From assembly GCA_947462335.1 (NCBI GenBank), contig OX381716.1:7512861-7576860 (forward strand): DNA of 64,000 nt, in the 5' to 3' direction. The notes beneath the pieces were generated by a model. It did not search any database and was not told where the DNA came from. It saw only the letters and a list, made by a program, of their open reading frames with translations. Positions 1-14,799 of this stretch are shown here, in pieces. Each line of letters begins with the position of its first letter. Position 1 is the stretch's first letter. A program made the translations under genes and the position numbers. The stretch comes from Harmothoe impar. Its lineage: Eukaryota; Annelida; Polychaeta; Phyllodocida; Polynoidae.

Positions 1-3000
1 ATCATAATGACCCAAAGCCAAGCAGTGTGTTTATACAGGTGACAGCTATAAGTAAGTTGTATCTTTCCACATCTCCCTTCTCTGTTCCCATGACAGACCA
101 CCTCTAAGGTTATGAGAACCCCCAGGTGTTCCCTGTGCCCTAGGAGGCTGAATGCCACTATTTGTATCCCGGGATGTTCCCATATACCTAATGACCCCAG
201 CCATAACTGTCTGTGTCACGTTAGGTAGTGTAAAGGGAAATGCAGGCTCTTACATATAAGCCATGTCAAAAGTTATGAACATATCTTTTTTCCAATGACA
301 TAGTACATTCCCCTAATCAACCATGTATGTGCCATCTAGATATTGTACCTGTATGTATGGTATTGATTAGCTGCCAGGAAAGCCATAGCATCCTATAGTT
401 ATCCTTGTAAGGATGGCATATTGCATCATGCCTTGCTCTTCTTAAAGCATGAATGCCACCATTGCAAGTAGCTCACCAGGGCCACATTCAAGCATCATGC
501 CATGCCCATGGGATTGTGACAAAGTGTCAAGGCAATATTAAATATATTTGAAAATTTCAATACCTTTTTCATTGGTGACTCCCTAGTATTTTGCTATTGT
601 AATGTTTCTATAGATAGATGCCCAGTACACATTCCCAAAGGTTTGGTCGATATAAAAATAGAAGGGATAGTGCATGACCAATAATGTGAAAAAATACTGT
701 TTTCCCATTTGTTTCTATAATTAAGTTTTGCTCAAATAGCTATATCATGAATGTTAGCTCGGTCACATGTAAAATATTTCATTTTCTGTTTCATAATGAA
801 TCAAGCTAATATAATCCTGAGTTATATGCAAAAACCAATAGTTTTTTGAGTGATCTCCTGACCAGTAGCACCGACCTTTAAATACAATAAGCCACTGTAG
901 ACCATGGTGAATTTGAATATTGAATGGTGGTTAAAAATGAACATACTGATGGAGATCTACACTGAGTGTCGGTTGAATAAAGTGAAGGATGTTTAGTTAG
1001 ACCAGAGATTAGTCAGACTGATGTGCACTCTAACATGGCAACAACCAGAACTACGGTCCCTCACGGTCCTCAGTCAGACACTAAGCAGATACTTCTGTAT
1101 AAGTAGATTACACTCTGTAACCTCGTCAGACTACATACTTCATGACAAGGAAATACATGTTTCATTGGTTTGAGTACACCATTGGAAGATGAACATATTC
1201 ATTTCCCTGTTAAAACATCATCACCCAGGCAAATTTCATTAAAAGAAAAAGAATTGCGATCTGTATTTCTGCATGTACATTGGTAGCAGACCATATGATC
1301 AGCATGTCCCTTTGATGCACCACTGGTAAGTCACTCATAAGGGCAGTACTCACGTATTGGGAAGACCGAGTTCATATGTTGTCCTTAAAGGGTAGCTGAT
1401 GCTCCAATACTTTATTCCCTAATTGATATATTGCATGAATGTAGCATCGCTAAGTAACTATAACATATTATGTCTCATATATAGCAGCTAAACAGGGTTA
1501 GAAAAATGCATAAATGCAGCACTGATGAGTAGCCTTGCCGGGTCTGCACTCATGCATCATGACAACAAAGTGCATATCAGCTTTTAAGCATCCCTTAACA
1601 GAGCGCTGACGAAGTAAAATGTGAAGATAGACAGATTAGTGAATGGGGGGAATCAGATATGGGTCCTATTGGATCACAAAAAGGTGCAATGATTTTTAAG
1701 GAAACAAGAGAGAATTATTTTCTGCAAAAGGATGCAGGTGAGAAGAAGATTAAAAAGGTTCTTGCACGACATAAAAGTACCATGTTTTCACAACTATCCT
1801 CATCAACTTGTTTGTAACTTCTCAAGGAGGGCAAGATGCCTTCATAACAGTCATTCTAAAAAGACACATGCAAGAAGTCAATGCATGATGAACAAACGTT
1901 TAGAGTGCCAACACTTCTTGTGGTTAATATAAAATCTCTGTAGTTATGATATTGTCAAAATTAGAAAAACATGAAAGTCTCCTTTGATAGTTTTCTATAC
2001 ATGAACACAGACCTAATAGAAATCTATTTAGTGACTATGCATTTGGGACTAACTCCCCAGAGTCGATAACACCCCTATAATAACAAAAATATGACTTTAA
2101 ATGGTCTATTTGGGTTCCATATGAAGGTTTCTGCCCATTTCCATGAACACAATTGTCATGATGAGATTTGAGTAGAAATTTGAAATACTGAATTTTAGCT
2201 GTTTTTTTTTCATTTTATGGCCAATATTCAGATTCTCTGTATGGGGGGGGGTGACTGGGGTTTGAAAAATTACATATTTTGATTTCTCCTGTTTTGGACT
2301 GAAATGCATGATTTGATCCTGTCCCGAAATAAAATTAGATTTAAACACCTCCCCACTACTTAGTAATTGCTTCCAAAATATGTTGTTATGTAAAAGTGAA
2401 CCTTAAAAGGTATCATATTTTAATTCATGTTCTCCATTCTAATTGGCCACCATACTGTAAAACAGTGCATTGGCAAATGATGAATCTTTATCATGGGAAT
2501 TATATGGACTGTATTAAATGAGAATTAAGTGCTTCATACCAGTACTATTACTAATGTAAGTGTTGATGACAATAGATCCATTAGCAACAGCAATTTTTCC
2601 ACCCTCCACCACATACATCTTTATGGTATCTATATATCTGATTGCAGTAGCACATCTAAGTGGCTATGTGTGAAGTGATAGCTCTAAAACATGACTATGG
2701 ATCCATTAAACATTTTGTTCTTCTCACTTTCTATCAAATCCATCTATATGGCATATCTGATCAGATTAGCTTTCATGTAAGTGGGGTTATGCACAGGCGG
2801 TAAAATAGCATCTATATCTGCACTAACAGTGGCCACCACCTGCACCCATATCAGGATACTAAAAGGGCTGGTACACATCTACATCTACAGCATTAAGCAG
2901 TCTGTAGCAGAAAGGTGTCTGCCAGTGGTTCTCACTAAGAGCCTGTTATCATGTAGAGACTATTAGATTTATGTATAATTAACATAGCAACATCCCTATT

Positions 3001-6000
3001 ATGTACTGAGTGAAGCAAAGAGGACTCTCAGCCAATAAGGTTATTACAAGTTCCTACAGTAGTGGAATATATACCAGATGAGGTTAAGGCCTAACAGTAC
3101 ACATATAATCTTTAGGCTGCAGAACATAATAGTCAATAGTCAACCATGGTTAGTTGATACCATCAGGTCTAGTCAATAGCGACCAACCGGCGTCAATCAT
3201 CCCCTTCCTATGAGGCTAAGTCTTTTTGAGTAACGCTTTAGTCATTTTTGAATATTAGTTAGTCATTCTGACCAATATCCCTCTGACTAACCTGGGATAG
3301 CCACTACGGAATGTGGCCCGGGCATTAAGACTATCAGTGTAGGAAATGACCTTTACAGCTGTGGGATACACCAACCCCAAACCCACACAGCCCCTACACA
3401 AACATTACACTACACCCAAACCCACACAGCCCCTACACAAACCACCAAGGCAGTTTAACATGCTGGCTGCAGGAAGCAAGGCACCACTCACCTGATGTTT
3501 ACCACTGTGTCCTGCTGTACATCATGCATAGTCTTACTACTCGGAAGCCTTTATCAATATAATATGGAGAAAGGCATCTGGTTGGTAAGCTCTGAAACCA
3601 ACAGCTTGAGACATTCGCCACATGTAATACAAAAAATGTGATTTCTGATTGAATTCTTTTCTAGGAATAATGGCAAATTGTCTGGAGAAAAGAGAATATT
3701 TCCAACAAAACTTTTCAGCTCATTCCAAATAATGATTTACCCTCTTATATGAAAGTCCTGTCAATAATAACGAGGTTCCATTTCTGTGTGTTGGATGCTC
3801 AAGGATGGGAGAGGGCAAAATAATCCTCTCTCACCACAAAACCTGCACATGTTGCGGTATAGTATTGTGAGACTTAAAATGAGAGTCTATAAGGAAAGCG
3901 ACTACAAGACATGGTTTCTTGAGAATACCTCATCATTCATGGTTGCCATCCTTGTACCATCAGGTCAATCTAAGGGGCAAAGTTTAAGGGACATGGTCAT
4001 TAGGACGATGATGAATAGACATTGTAGTTAAGACTAATTAATAACAACTTGATGATATCACAAGGGGCAATTACCAGGGGTTAAGACTAGTTGAATTTGT
4101 GGTCAAGGAAAGTTTGAATTTAATTTCCAATCGAATCAAACTACAGTAATGAATACAAACGTTTTTTTGTATCCATCTCATGAAAAGAAGTTTTTAAATA
4201 TCAAATCACTGGGCTCATGGCATCATCCTTGCCCTTTCACAGTTTCTCCTTTCCTAATTAGGAGATGTCTCATCAACTGTGATTTCCTATTTTCACTTCA
4301 CTGCTTGCTCTGAGGGACAATCAGCACTGTGGTACCAACCAGCAGCAGTTAAGGATCCCTCACTCAGCTCTTATTGGCCGCCAATCTGGGGTTAGGGAAT
4401 CCTTAGGAAATCTACTGATTAGGATCAGGATTGTTCTGTTGGGCGTCTCATCAGCAACTTCAGATCTTTAACTTGGTAGTTTTATCGCATGATGGATTGT
4501 GAGCTGACTTAAATATTCAGTTTGTATTTGATTCAACCCAAAAGTTAAAGTTAACCAACAAGCTCTCAATTTCATTAAGATATGACAATGATCATTGAAA
4601 AGGTGTAGCTATATATGTAATCACCATGACATCTTGTAAGCATTGCATATTCTGTATAAATGTACATGTCTTTTACTTTTAGCTTTTATCCACATCCTGT
4701 AGGCACAGTCAGCTGTTGACACCTATTACTCATGTATGACCTGCTGCTGTCAACTGTCACTGTCAGCTGTCAGCAGCTGATTTACAGGGGCTGTTAATAT
4801 GTGTGCATCACCTCAGGTGGTCATGACACAGCATGGTTTATGTACACCCTAACCAGTGAGATGTTGGGTACTGTATCATCCCAAGGCTCCACTGAATGAC
4901 TAGTATGGGTTTAGAATAGCATTGATGTGTCCCTGCCTCCCCCTACCTTCCCTCACCCACTCCTCTGCCCTTCCCCTTCCCTATTCTCATGGCTATTTTC
5001 TGTCTGTCTCTCGGCTTCCCACCTCCCAACATTGTTACTCAACGACTCTGCACCCAGGCATCAGTCATGGTCAGGCCCCACATTCACAGGAATAGACACA
5101 GACAGGCCAGCTCCTTTGTCAGTTCTGGTGGCACCAGGGATACCCCCCCCCCTGTGTCCTTCCTGTCATGCTGTCACAGACTACAGCTGTCCTCTGAGAC
5201 TACCTGGGCCTTGGACAAAGTAATGAGTTTGCTTCATGTAACAAAAAGAATAGATTCATGTAAAAAATTCTTTACTGTATGATTACAATATGTTGTGTCA
5301 TTTGGAAAGCTAAAGAAAAAATCTGAAATTAGAAATGTATTGTGTTGGTTTACACACAACACTGAAACATATATAGACAAAGGTGCATGAGGACAGCTCT
5401 GAGATATTCGCCCAGTGAACGAACCCTCAGTGGGGAACTCTATGAGTGCTCCTTTGTGTTTATTAACAATATTCTTCAGAATTCCACTCAATTGCTCTGA
5501 AAAAGATACTTTAAAATAGTAAAATCAACATTTTTTGAAGATTCAACAGGCTGTGAAATATGGGTAAGGGTTATTTCATGGGAGTCTTAAACAAGCCCCT
5601 CCTTGCTCAGTCAATGGGAGTGCCGTATTCACCATGGAATAAAGAAGAAGTTTAATTCAAGTACTGAGGCTGCATGAACTCCTTTGGCCTCGTTAGAGTC
5701 ATTCAGTGTGAGAACCACTGAATATTGATGAGAAGGTTAAAGGTCGCAGACGGTGAATGCTCTGTATTCTGTCCATGGTTTCTGTGTCTCGCACAATAGT
5801 TTACCTTTTGATTGGCTGCAATGTTTCATGTATATTTGGAAGCATGGAGAATGAATGCAGCATCACCTTTGCCTACTATCAATGTTCTTCCTCAACTAAA
5901 CATCTGGAAGACTTAAGACTTGGGTCATAATATTACTTAAATGTATAAAATTAAGTAGTGATCTGGGAAATTTAGAATTTCTTTTTTACCACTTGGAAAT

Positions 6001-9000
6001 TCTCATTTCTGCACAATCAAGTTCCTTTGAATATGTGTATTAGGTTTAATTGATACAGTTACAAAGAAAAACATAAACTTAGCCTAGGCACATTTCCATT
6101 AAGCCATGACCCAGCTTCTCAATAATTCAATGGCTTCTCTAACATATCACCGTACTCACTTTCTGTGAAGTTTCCAATATCCACACCAGAGCTATAATGC
6201 TTCTGCAGCTGTTAGTACTAGATTGTGTCCTCATCTGATTTCATTCATATGTTATTTAACAGAAATATGATTTGTTTGGTCAATTTTTAAGATTACCCAC
6301 ACATTATATGGCTATATGATATTGATTTAACTGAGGAAAGCTGGGTTATGCTGAGCTGTTGAATAATCAGCCCCAGTATCTAACAGCCCTGTGACATCAT
6401 AAATATGTTCTTTCTCCCTTGTACGTCAAAGAGAACACTATCACTTCTTATTTTAGTTCGAAGAGGGTAAAAGACTTGTATGGGTCTGTTGAGTGGGTAA
6501 TTCCTAAGGCCTCCTGGAATACGGCCACATAGCCAGGGTGTGACCCAGATTCACACAAATTTGTATATATATATGTATTCCTTCCTGTCATTGCACCCTA
6601 CTTGTCCCATTGCCCTCAATGACTCCTACATTGCCTCACACATCATGTGCATTGTTGCCATGAATTGCCCATCGGGTGATCATTTGAACTTGGCAGCCAT
6701 TAATGATATATCATTTGGCACTGATGTTGTAGCATAAGATACACCTGAAATACCGTGTCCTTTTTATTTCAAACCTCAAAGTACTAATAAATATTCCACA
6801 AAAATGAGGGTTTCAAGGATTTATTTGTTTGACTGCAAACTTGGGAAATTGGGTGAAATTCAAAACCTTTACCTTTTTGTTCATCTTTTCTTTTTTTTGT
6901 GGAAGGGTTTTAATTATTTTATTGACCACATTATGAAATGTATGACAGTATCATAAAAGATATCATGCAATGACACAGATAGAAAAAAACGGTGATTCCG
7001 GGGAAAATTGAAGGAAGTCCATTGTTAACCATCTACCCCTGTCTCAAAACCTTCATTTACCCCAGCTCAGGAGTTTTAATGGAAGAAAATTGAAATTCTT
7101 AACTTCCATTTTGTTCAATTTTCCGCAGTCAACCTGTAAAAGATGACAACAATCACAGGATGATCATTTTGTTAGTCTCTTTCCCAATTTTTTAATTCCA
7201 CTCCTGTCGGATGGCCTTCTGTGAGAGACAGTGTAATTGTATAAATTATCTCTTTATGCAACTTCATTTTTAGACTTTGATGAGTCAGAAGGGCTAGTAA
7301 GGCCCTAACCTTGTGACATAAGAAGGTAGTGCATTCAGGTTACTCAGCCGCCTGTCAGCAAAACCCAATGCTACTGAAACAAAGTAATATGTGTTCTTCA
7401 TCTTAGATTTCTACTTTCTTTTAGATGGGTGGGAGGTCAGGTGGATGTGGTTTCTGCTCTCAGCTCTGAAGGAACATCAAGTTGTTCCGAATTGGAATCG
7501 AAGTAAGCGGCACAGCAAATGAGGGACAGCAGGGTCAGGAAGAGAGATATCAGTGAACAAAGTCATCTTATTTCATGCCTTCAGTAAAACCCACATAAAT
7601 GCTGCCCCCTGTTGGCCAAACCTAACATTAGGAGGCAGTGCATCTACACACCATTCATAGAAAAGACCCAGAAATAGTTTCATTGAGGATTTCTTTGTGA
7701 AACTACACACATGTTTTGCATGACATCTATATAAGTGCTCAACCAAGGTAACTACTCTCCTTATGGGGATCAAATACCTTTGTTCCATTTAAGATAACTT
7801 TTCTATGAGTGAAAAAAGCTTCCAGGCTTGGATCTGCTATTATCTAGGTCTACAGCAGCAGAAACAACCAGCACATTTTCAGCAGGCATTTATACTCTAA
7901 GCACACTTCATGAATGGGATGCCCAAAGTATGGTGAGATAATCAACCAGCACAATGTTTACCAAATATGTGAAGTTGCCAGTTCATCTCTGCTTTAATTG
8001 CAGCCCTAGGCCTAACAGTGAAAAGAAGGACCTTTCTATATGAATTGCATAAGAATGTTACCAGAACCTAATGCAAAAAAAGTAATTGAGTTTGTATCTA
8101 CTTAGACAATGTCACAGTTCAGAACAAAATGCAATTTCTTATAAAATATGATCCTAGGATAACTGAAATACTTAACCCTATTTTTGAACTCAGTTTCCTT
8201 GGTGAAACCTTCTGCCCCCATTGTGCCCCTTCAGCAACTGTACAGTCATTATGATGATGCAGCTTATCCTGCCATTTTACATGTCCACCCACCTATAGCG
8301 CTCCACACCTTCCTAACCACCATCAATTATCTGTAGCTAATCTACTGGAACATCCGCTTTGCGACTAGTCCTGTCTAGTCAGCTAGCAGAGGTAGAAAAG
8401 GGTGCCGATGGAATTTATGTCAGTGTTTATCTTGTTGAAGAATCAAGCATTCCATATAACTGTTTTAGAAAAGGCCTACATTAAATTAATAGAAATATAT
8501 ATTGGGTGACCTATTCAAGAACTCTTTACAGAATAAAAAGTTGTGGACTTTCATAAATATTGAACAAAAATGACAAGATCTGGACAATTTCCTTGATGCA
8601 CCATTCTCTCAAGGGTACAGAAATGCACCTCTTCAAATCTGATGACTAATGGCCTTACATCCTCATTTGCAGAACCCCTTAACAAAATAGCGCAGCTATC
8701 ATCTTACTTATACAGCTTTCAGCTTCAGCTTTCAGCCTCATAATGAGTTTACACAATATCTCTGAGTAATTTGGGATGTGTAAGAAAGGGTCCTACGTTT
8801 ACTTTTTGTCATCTTAGACTTTAATATACTATGTAAATAAATATGAGTAGTGCAAAATAGGAGAGAAAATGTCGAGGAAAACATAATGCAAAGATGTCTG
8901 CCTATATCTCATATGTCACCATATAGCTATCCGTGGTTTTGAATGTTACTTCTCTTACAGCCATTTGAAAAAAAACTAATTTTACAGTTAAATTTGTTTG

Positions 9001-9239
9001 TAATGTTCCATTAATTACATACATTAATATGTACATATATACATTGGTAAAAGTACAGAAATCCATGGTCAGGGGGTTCATGGGAACTTTCACCACAAGT
9101 GTTATTGATTGGGAGTCCAGATAATGGTTTAGTAAGGTCACCTTTATGGGTGAATTTAATCAACTATTAAGGCTTGGCTATGGTTTATAAAATTATGAGT
9201 TGCAAGGTGCATGGAAGCAATCAAGCTAGTAGAAAAGAG
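1..9239. other. Host intergenic DNA, no gene recognised
   Basis: AT-rich unique-looking DNA. Open frames here are all under 110 codons, lack recognisable domains and show no codon pattern that stands out. Short dispersed-repeat-like words around GCATCATGCC / ATGCATCATGAC recur near 410-540, 1,500-1,600 and 35,110-35,420, suggesting an old interspersed repeat. A pyrimidine-rich stretch at 4,927-5,170 has a diverged relative at 48,870-49,240. I see no RNA gene. Confidence 0.6.
3376..3442. repeat. Two-copy 39-bp tandem repeat
   Basis: A 28-bp C/A-rich word (3376-3403) recurs exactly at 3415-3442, giving a 39-bp period. It is a short local duplication with no coding sign. Confidence 0.8.
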
Positions 9240-9241
9240 TA

Positions 9242-9421
9242 CCGTATTCGACTTAATAAGCGCCCTGGGCGCTTATTAAATTATTTTTATGGCGTTTTAG
9301 TACTTAAGAGTTTAACTGTCTCCAAAATCCTGAAATTTGCGCCTTTGTTCTAGTCTAAAAATATCTCAAAAAGGGGAGGGGGGGCTTATTAGGGGGAGGG
9401 CGCTTATTACATCGAATACGG
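9242..9421. mobile_element. 180-bp MITE with CCGTATTCG termini and TA target site
   Basis: The ends are inverted: CCGTATTCGA at the left and TCGAATACGG at the right, followed inward by AATAAGCGCCC-like and GGGCGCTTATT-like words. TA flanks each side (9240-9241 and 9422-9423), as expected of a Tc1/mariner-type target. There is no coding capacity, so this is a non-autonomous element. The family assignment is inference from the TA target only. Confidence 0.75.
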
Positions 9422-9423
9422 TA

Positions 9424-11727
9424 TACTGATGTTTTACGTTCTTTGAAAGGTAGCTCCTAACCCATCTTTAAGTTCACCCCTCCTTCTGCCCTCTCATCAA
9501 AGGGCAGCCTTTTGGCATCAGCTTCATAGTCAAGTAATAGAAATCCTGAGAGCCTTGTGTGGTTCTGAAAGTGCTCAGGTTGATTTAGAGATCTAGTGGA
9601 ATACTATGAGAAAAAAAAACATATAAATGCCAAAAGGATATTGCTATAGAGGCAAGAAAAGGAAAAGTCAGAAATCGTAAATGTAACAGAAAAGTAAGAG
9701 AAATGATGTGTTGGTATTGGTGTAGCGATTAGAGATAAGGATGTGAGTGAGTAGATTGCACAGACCGGTGACCACAGAGGTGCCTGGGGGCTGGGGCTGT
9801 GGTGGGTGAAGCAGTAGGTGAGAAATTAATCTATCATATGTCTGTCCAGCTGAGGTTGCAACGATTTTGTGGGGAGCTTTGGATCTATCTTTATTGGTTT
9901 ACAAAATACCAGAATACATCATACACACACCTTTATATGATAGAGAGATCATCTGTCTTACAGATAGCTGACGCTTGTCATCCCAGCATGAGCCACAATG
10001 CTGAGACTATCTATGAGAAGCCACACAGGGCAGTCACATTTATAGAAACATTTCTTTTTCCAACCAGGATAATATCCTTAATGTTTGCTACCTCAACATT
10101 TTCTTTCACATACACAATATAGACAAATGGAAAAAAGTAAAAACTATCAATTGCATTTAGTTGTATGTTTAATTTAAGTCTAGTTCTTAACTGATATAAT
10201 ATAAATAGTCAATTTGATACATACTTTACTGAAACATAAAGATCCTATGCAGTTCCATTGATAAGAGAACATAAGAGGTTTGCAGCAGTTTCCTTTTCAC
10301 ACAATTGCTGACATACCCTATCAGTTGGAGGTGTGTGTGGTTGTGTGTCTATGAAGCCCTTGTCTACAACATACATCACCCACACAGCTCTATAGATGGT
10401 AGTGAGACCATCTGTCACACAGATAGCAGGTACTTGTCAAGACAAGCTGGCCACAAGCAGAGATACCAGACTTGTGGACAAGGATACAACAGTAAGGGTC
10501 AGACTGGCCCTTGTAATGTCAGCTAAACAATATTTTCCCCAGGATGTAGGAAAATTCAAGAATTGCTTGACATCCTTCTAGAGCAATGTTTGACTTACGA
10601 TAGTGATCATTGCTAAAGTGTTAAGGCCCATTTCCGTTAGCTAATGTTGGGGTGCTATCCATTGCTATACCAACTACAACCAGTGATCAGCCAGGGAGCT
10701 GTCGGCAAGTCAAATGGCAGATATGGTATGAAATAAACAATGTGCAGGCTTATTGTATAGCCTAAAGTCGGCAGACTTATCGGCCATGATCGGTCATGCG
10801 TCTGCAGATTAGACAATCTATCGGCCGACAGCACCTCCAAGCCAGCCAATGGAAACTGCACCTTAGTAGGTCCAAAGGTGCAGGCACACCCTGTCAGTAG
10901 GAGGGATGTGTGAGGTGGACATCAGATTCCTTCTCATGCCATCACTGGCCGGCCAGTGGGAGGTGTGTGGTTGGCTGTCTGTGTATCCATTCATGACATA
11001 GATTGCAGTTTTTTCCCAACGCTGAACACCACATTCATGGTTCAGGCACTGTGTATTGAGATTTATTTTATAAATCAATAAATACCGCCGACAACCTGTG
11101 GTGTCAACACCAGTACGAGAGACTATCAATGATAGATTGCAGGCACTTGTCAATAGAGACTGGCGACCGGTCAGATACCTCTGCATAAACAAGTGTAGAT
11201 ATACACTATGAAACATGTAAGGATCAGTCTGAAACTAGCAATGCCTCCAAAACAGGAATGCTAGACCCTACTTCTAACACAGTGATCTACCATAGCGAGT
11301 AGAGCATTGTAAGACTCTGAGAGGAGAGGCCAACAATTCCAGAATGCCAGAGGTTGATAACTCCTTGGCCTTTGGAGATAATTAGATTGTCAGACTAATC
11401 CTCACGTTTTATCTCTGTATGTCAGCAGCAACCCAATAAAAGTTTACATATGGATTAATTGGCCGACGGAACCATTGCAGATAGTTAATTTAGAAACATG
11501 TGGTGAGCACCCTGTCTGGTTACATCTTAGTTCCACCTACACACATAGTGCTGTGACCTTAATGAGTGCCTGATTGGAACATGAGATTCTGGTGGTGGGT
11601 CGGATGGAGCTTGACTAGAATAAGGGGAATGAGTCACCTAGTTCTAACAGTGGGAAGACGAGGGAGGACACACAATGTATTAGATGAGACAACTCAGTGA
11701 GTAGGAAAATAGTGACAGGCAATCATG
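9424..11727. other. Host intergenic DNA with diverged local duplications
   Basis: Related blocks around ATCTGTC..ACAGATAGC..ACTTGTCA occur near 9,940-9,980, 10,405-10,440 and (weaker) 11,120-11,160, so part of this stretch arose by local duplication. No gene is supported; open frames reach only 117 codons and have no recognisable domain. Confidence 0.45.
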
Positions 11728-11769
11728 GCTATCTATATCTATCTATCTATCTATTTATCTCTCTATCTC

Positions 11770-11811
<42 letters not shown>
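11728..11811. repeat. (TATC)n microsatellite
   Basis: Slightly interrupted ATCT/TATC tetranucleotide run of about 84 bp. Confidence 0.95.
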
Positions 11812-14311
11812 AGTCTATAAATCTGGCTTGTAGCATCAATTTAAAATAAAGAAGAACAAATAAAAATGCAATTCAGAACAATACATTACAGCCATGTATC
11901 TAAGATTAATGCGTCAGTGATAATAATTCACATAACATTATGTTCCCAGATGAGTCATATACCTTTATTTTAGCCCTGTTTTATCACACCATCACCTTTG
12001 TCATAATGATGTGTCTCTGGTGAGTGTAGCTATACTTTAAATCACCAGATGAATATCAAGCCTTTACTCCTTAATTGCCACACAGTGTTTTGATACATTA
12101 TGATGCATGAATCATACTTGATACACTTCTGAAGGGTAGACCTGCTGCTTGAATACAGCCTTGGAATGCAGACTGACTAGGGATACCTGCATATATCATG
12201 ACAACTATATGTATGACACATTCATCTACTGTGCAGCCTTTAAAGGGTTGATTTTAGGTCAGAGGTGCTGAAGGTGGGTGTAAAAGATGATATAGGGATA
12301 TGGCAGTGTGTCCTCATTACCATCAGTTTTACTCTGCTGAGGTCATGAGGGGTCAATGTGAGTGGGCAGACACTGCGGGGGCTATGTAGTAGCAAAAGGG
12401 AATAGAGATAACATATGGTGAAACCTTGCATGTAAGCCTAACTCACATATTAGTCACACCTTAACCTTGGGCCAATCTTATGAACCACACTGGGGATCTG
12501 ATTATGATGACTGTAGTACTTTAGCATGGTAGGAAAAACTCCTGTCCCAGCCACACCGTGAAACTGGGCTGATCCAATAGGCCGCACATGAACACTGGTG
12601 TTAGTGACATCAGTGATGAGGCTAGATTCGAAAAATAAACCTGTGTGAGAACCAATTAAGAAGCATAGACTTTCTGCAAGAACCGAATACCAGAGAGAAT
12701 TGAAAGCAGCACGTGATTACTAGCTGATGTGGTGCATGGTACTCACCCCAACAGGAACTTCTGCATAATCCTCACTTCTCTCATGGTACCCACTTGTCAG
12801 ATTGAAATTAAAGTCATCCATGATGTACATATAATCTGATTGGCAACATTTCATAATGAACTGTAGACTTTAGCAGACCAGTATTGACTATTGGCATTTG
12901 GAACAAAATAATACAATAAGAATATAGACATGAATTAGAGCTGAGCATAGTAAACCATTGCCTGTCTATAAACTAGACATTTGGAATATCATGTAAGCCT
13001 CACATGGAGAATTGGAAAAAAATCATTACAGGCCTAGAGGTCCTCCAGTCAGCAAAAACATGAAAATTGAAGCCATTAATTGACATCTGATTGTACTTGC
13101 CATATGTTTATATTTATCTTTGAATGTAATAATAGTACTTTATAAACACACATATACAAATTACTTTGTCAGTTACAATTGAGATAATGTAATCCAACAA
13201 TTGGTTTTAAAAACTGGGGTAGACCTTAGTTTCCCAATATATTCTGATATGCTCCAAATCTCATCAGTCCCATATTAACTAATATGTAAATGATACTTAT
13301 TATGGTGTTACCTAGGAGAGTGCAGGTATTTTAGTACCTTATCTTTTTTTTCTTTATGTAAATGTATTTAAAACAACATCCTAGGAGGAACTTTTGCAAT
13401 TTCAGAAAATAGCTTACTCTGTGGGCCAAGCACATTAACTTGGCATTTCTATAAGAATATTTAGGATTCATGATTTACTCCGGGACTAGAATGTCCAGAT
13501 TCTTAAGGACTTCTCATACAGGATATGTATAGGCATACTATCATATTCTGTCCAGTTATTGACAATCTAGGTCCTTGATAAATGGGCCCCCAGAGCACCA
13601 GTCTAACCTTGATGACCATGCAGTCACTTCCTCATCAGCTGGTGTTATTAAGTGTGCTTTGTCATCAGTTTCCAGCTGCTCAGGTCAGCATCAATGTACA
13701 TCTGACATCATTTACTATCTCTGAGCTCTGTAGTGTGCTTAACTTATGTCACTACAGTCTTCCTTCACCATGATGGGTCACAGGTTAACCTACACACTTT
13801 AAGTCTCTTTCTCTCTGATTCTGTGGTAAATTGATCCTTGTGGGAAATACATTATGTCTACATACATTGCCAACAAACACCCCTTTTTTGTGTAGCAGTT
13901 GTTTCTTACATAAAAACAAAACCTGCCTGTAAAAAACGCTTACGTGCCATTGTGTGTTATGTTTCCATATCTTCATTTTCTGATTCCCTGAGGTCCACCT
14001 ATACAGGTGTGGGGACCCCCAGATGTATACCCCCAGTGTCCTTTAGGCTAAATGTGAATGGTTTTCTTTTGCCCTAGCTCTTTGGATGTTCCCACATACG
14101 TATTGACTGTAGCTGCAAGGCTTGTTTGTCTCATGCAAGGCACTTTAATAGGATAAATCAGCCAATCAGCAGCCTCCTATTCCATCACGTGACAGCCGGG
14201 CACCATGCTAGGTACCTAGACTGTTCAGCAGAGGTAAGGAAGGCTTCATCCCACCCCTGGTAGGAATATCCCACAGTAGCAGCACTTCAGATACTACATG
14301 CTTATTGCTCA
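11812..14311. other. Host intergenic DNA up to element 1
   Basis: AT-rich, no recognisable gene or RNA. It ends at the TATATC target site of element 1 (14312-14317). Confidence 0.6.
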
Positions 14312-14317
14312 TATATC
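14312..14317. other. E1 target-site duplication, left (TATATC)
   Basis: TATATC immediately precedes the left terminus and is repeated at 23700-23705 directly after the right terminus. Confidence 0.9.
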
Positions 14318-14445
14318 AGTAGTATAGTATGTATCGGAACGGGACTATAGTTAAGTACTGTTTATTACTCAATCGACCTGCAGCCAATCAGAGGCCTCCA
14401 TTTGGTCACGTGACCGGAAGTGACCTACTTAGGGGATTAGTGGTG
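14318..14445 (+). repeat. E1 left terminal inverted repeat
   Basis: 128 bp matching the reverse complement of 23572-23699 with one visible mismatch. It contains a CCAATCAG box, a CACGTG E-box and a CCGGAAGT ETS-type site, so the terminus itself looks promoter-like. Confidence 0.9.
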
Positions 14446-14745
14446 ACGTCACGTGACCTAGTTAGCCAATCAGAGGCCGCCATTTGGTCACGTGACCGGA
14501 AGTGACGTCATATGACCTACTTATGGACCGGAAGTGACGTCATATGGCCTACTTAGGGGACCGGAAGTGAGGTCATATGACCTACTTTAGGATCACGTGA
14601 CCGGAAGTGACCTGATGAGTCACGTGACCGGAAGTGACGTCACATGACCTAATGGCCAACCGGAAGTGAGTGACCTCATTGAGGATCACGTGACCGGAAG
14701 TGACCTGATTGATCACGTGACCGGAAGAAGAAGTGACGTCACGCG
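14395..14745. promoter_or_regulatory. E1 left subterminal array of E-box/ETS/CRE-like sites
   Basis: About ten variants of a unit reading GTCACGTGACCGGAAGTGAC are packed into 350 bp, often continuing into GTCA so that an ETS core (CCGGAAGT) abuts a cAMP-response element (TGACGTCA). CCAATCAGAGGCC occurs at about 14,465. The consensus identities are established; function as an enhancer, an origin or both is inference. Confidence 0.7.
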
Positions 14746-14799
14746 ACTTAATGAAGAGATGAGCGTCTTTAAGGGGTCACGCGCTTTAAAATGTGATAT

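Noticed and set aside
4927..5282. Overlapping Pro/Ser-rich frames of about 97 codons
   Set aside because: Pyrimidine-rich low complexity; the diverged relative at 48.9 kb does not conserve the frame.
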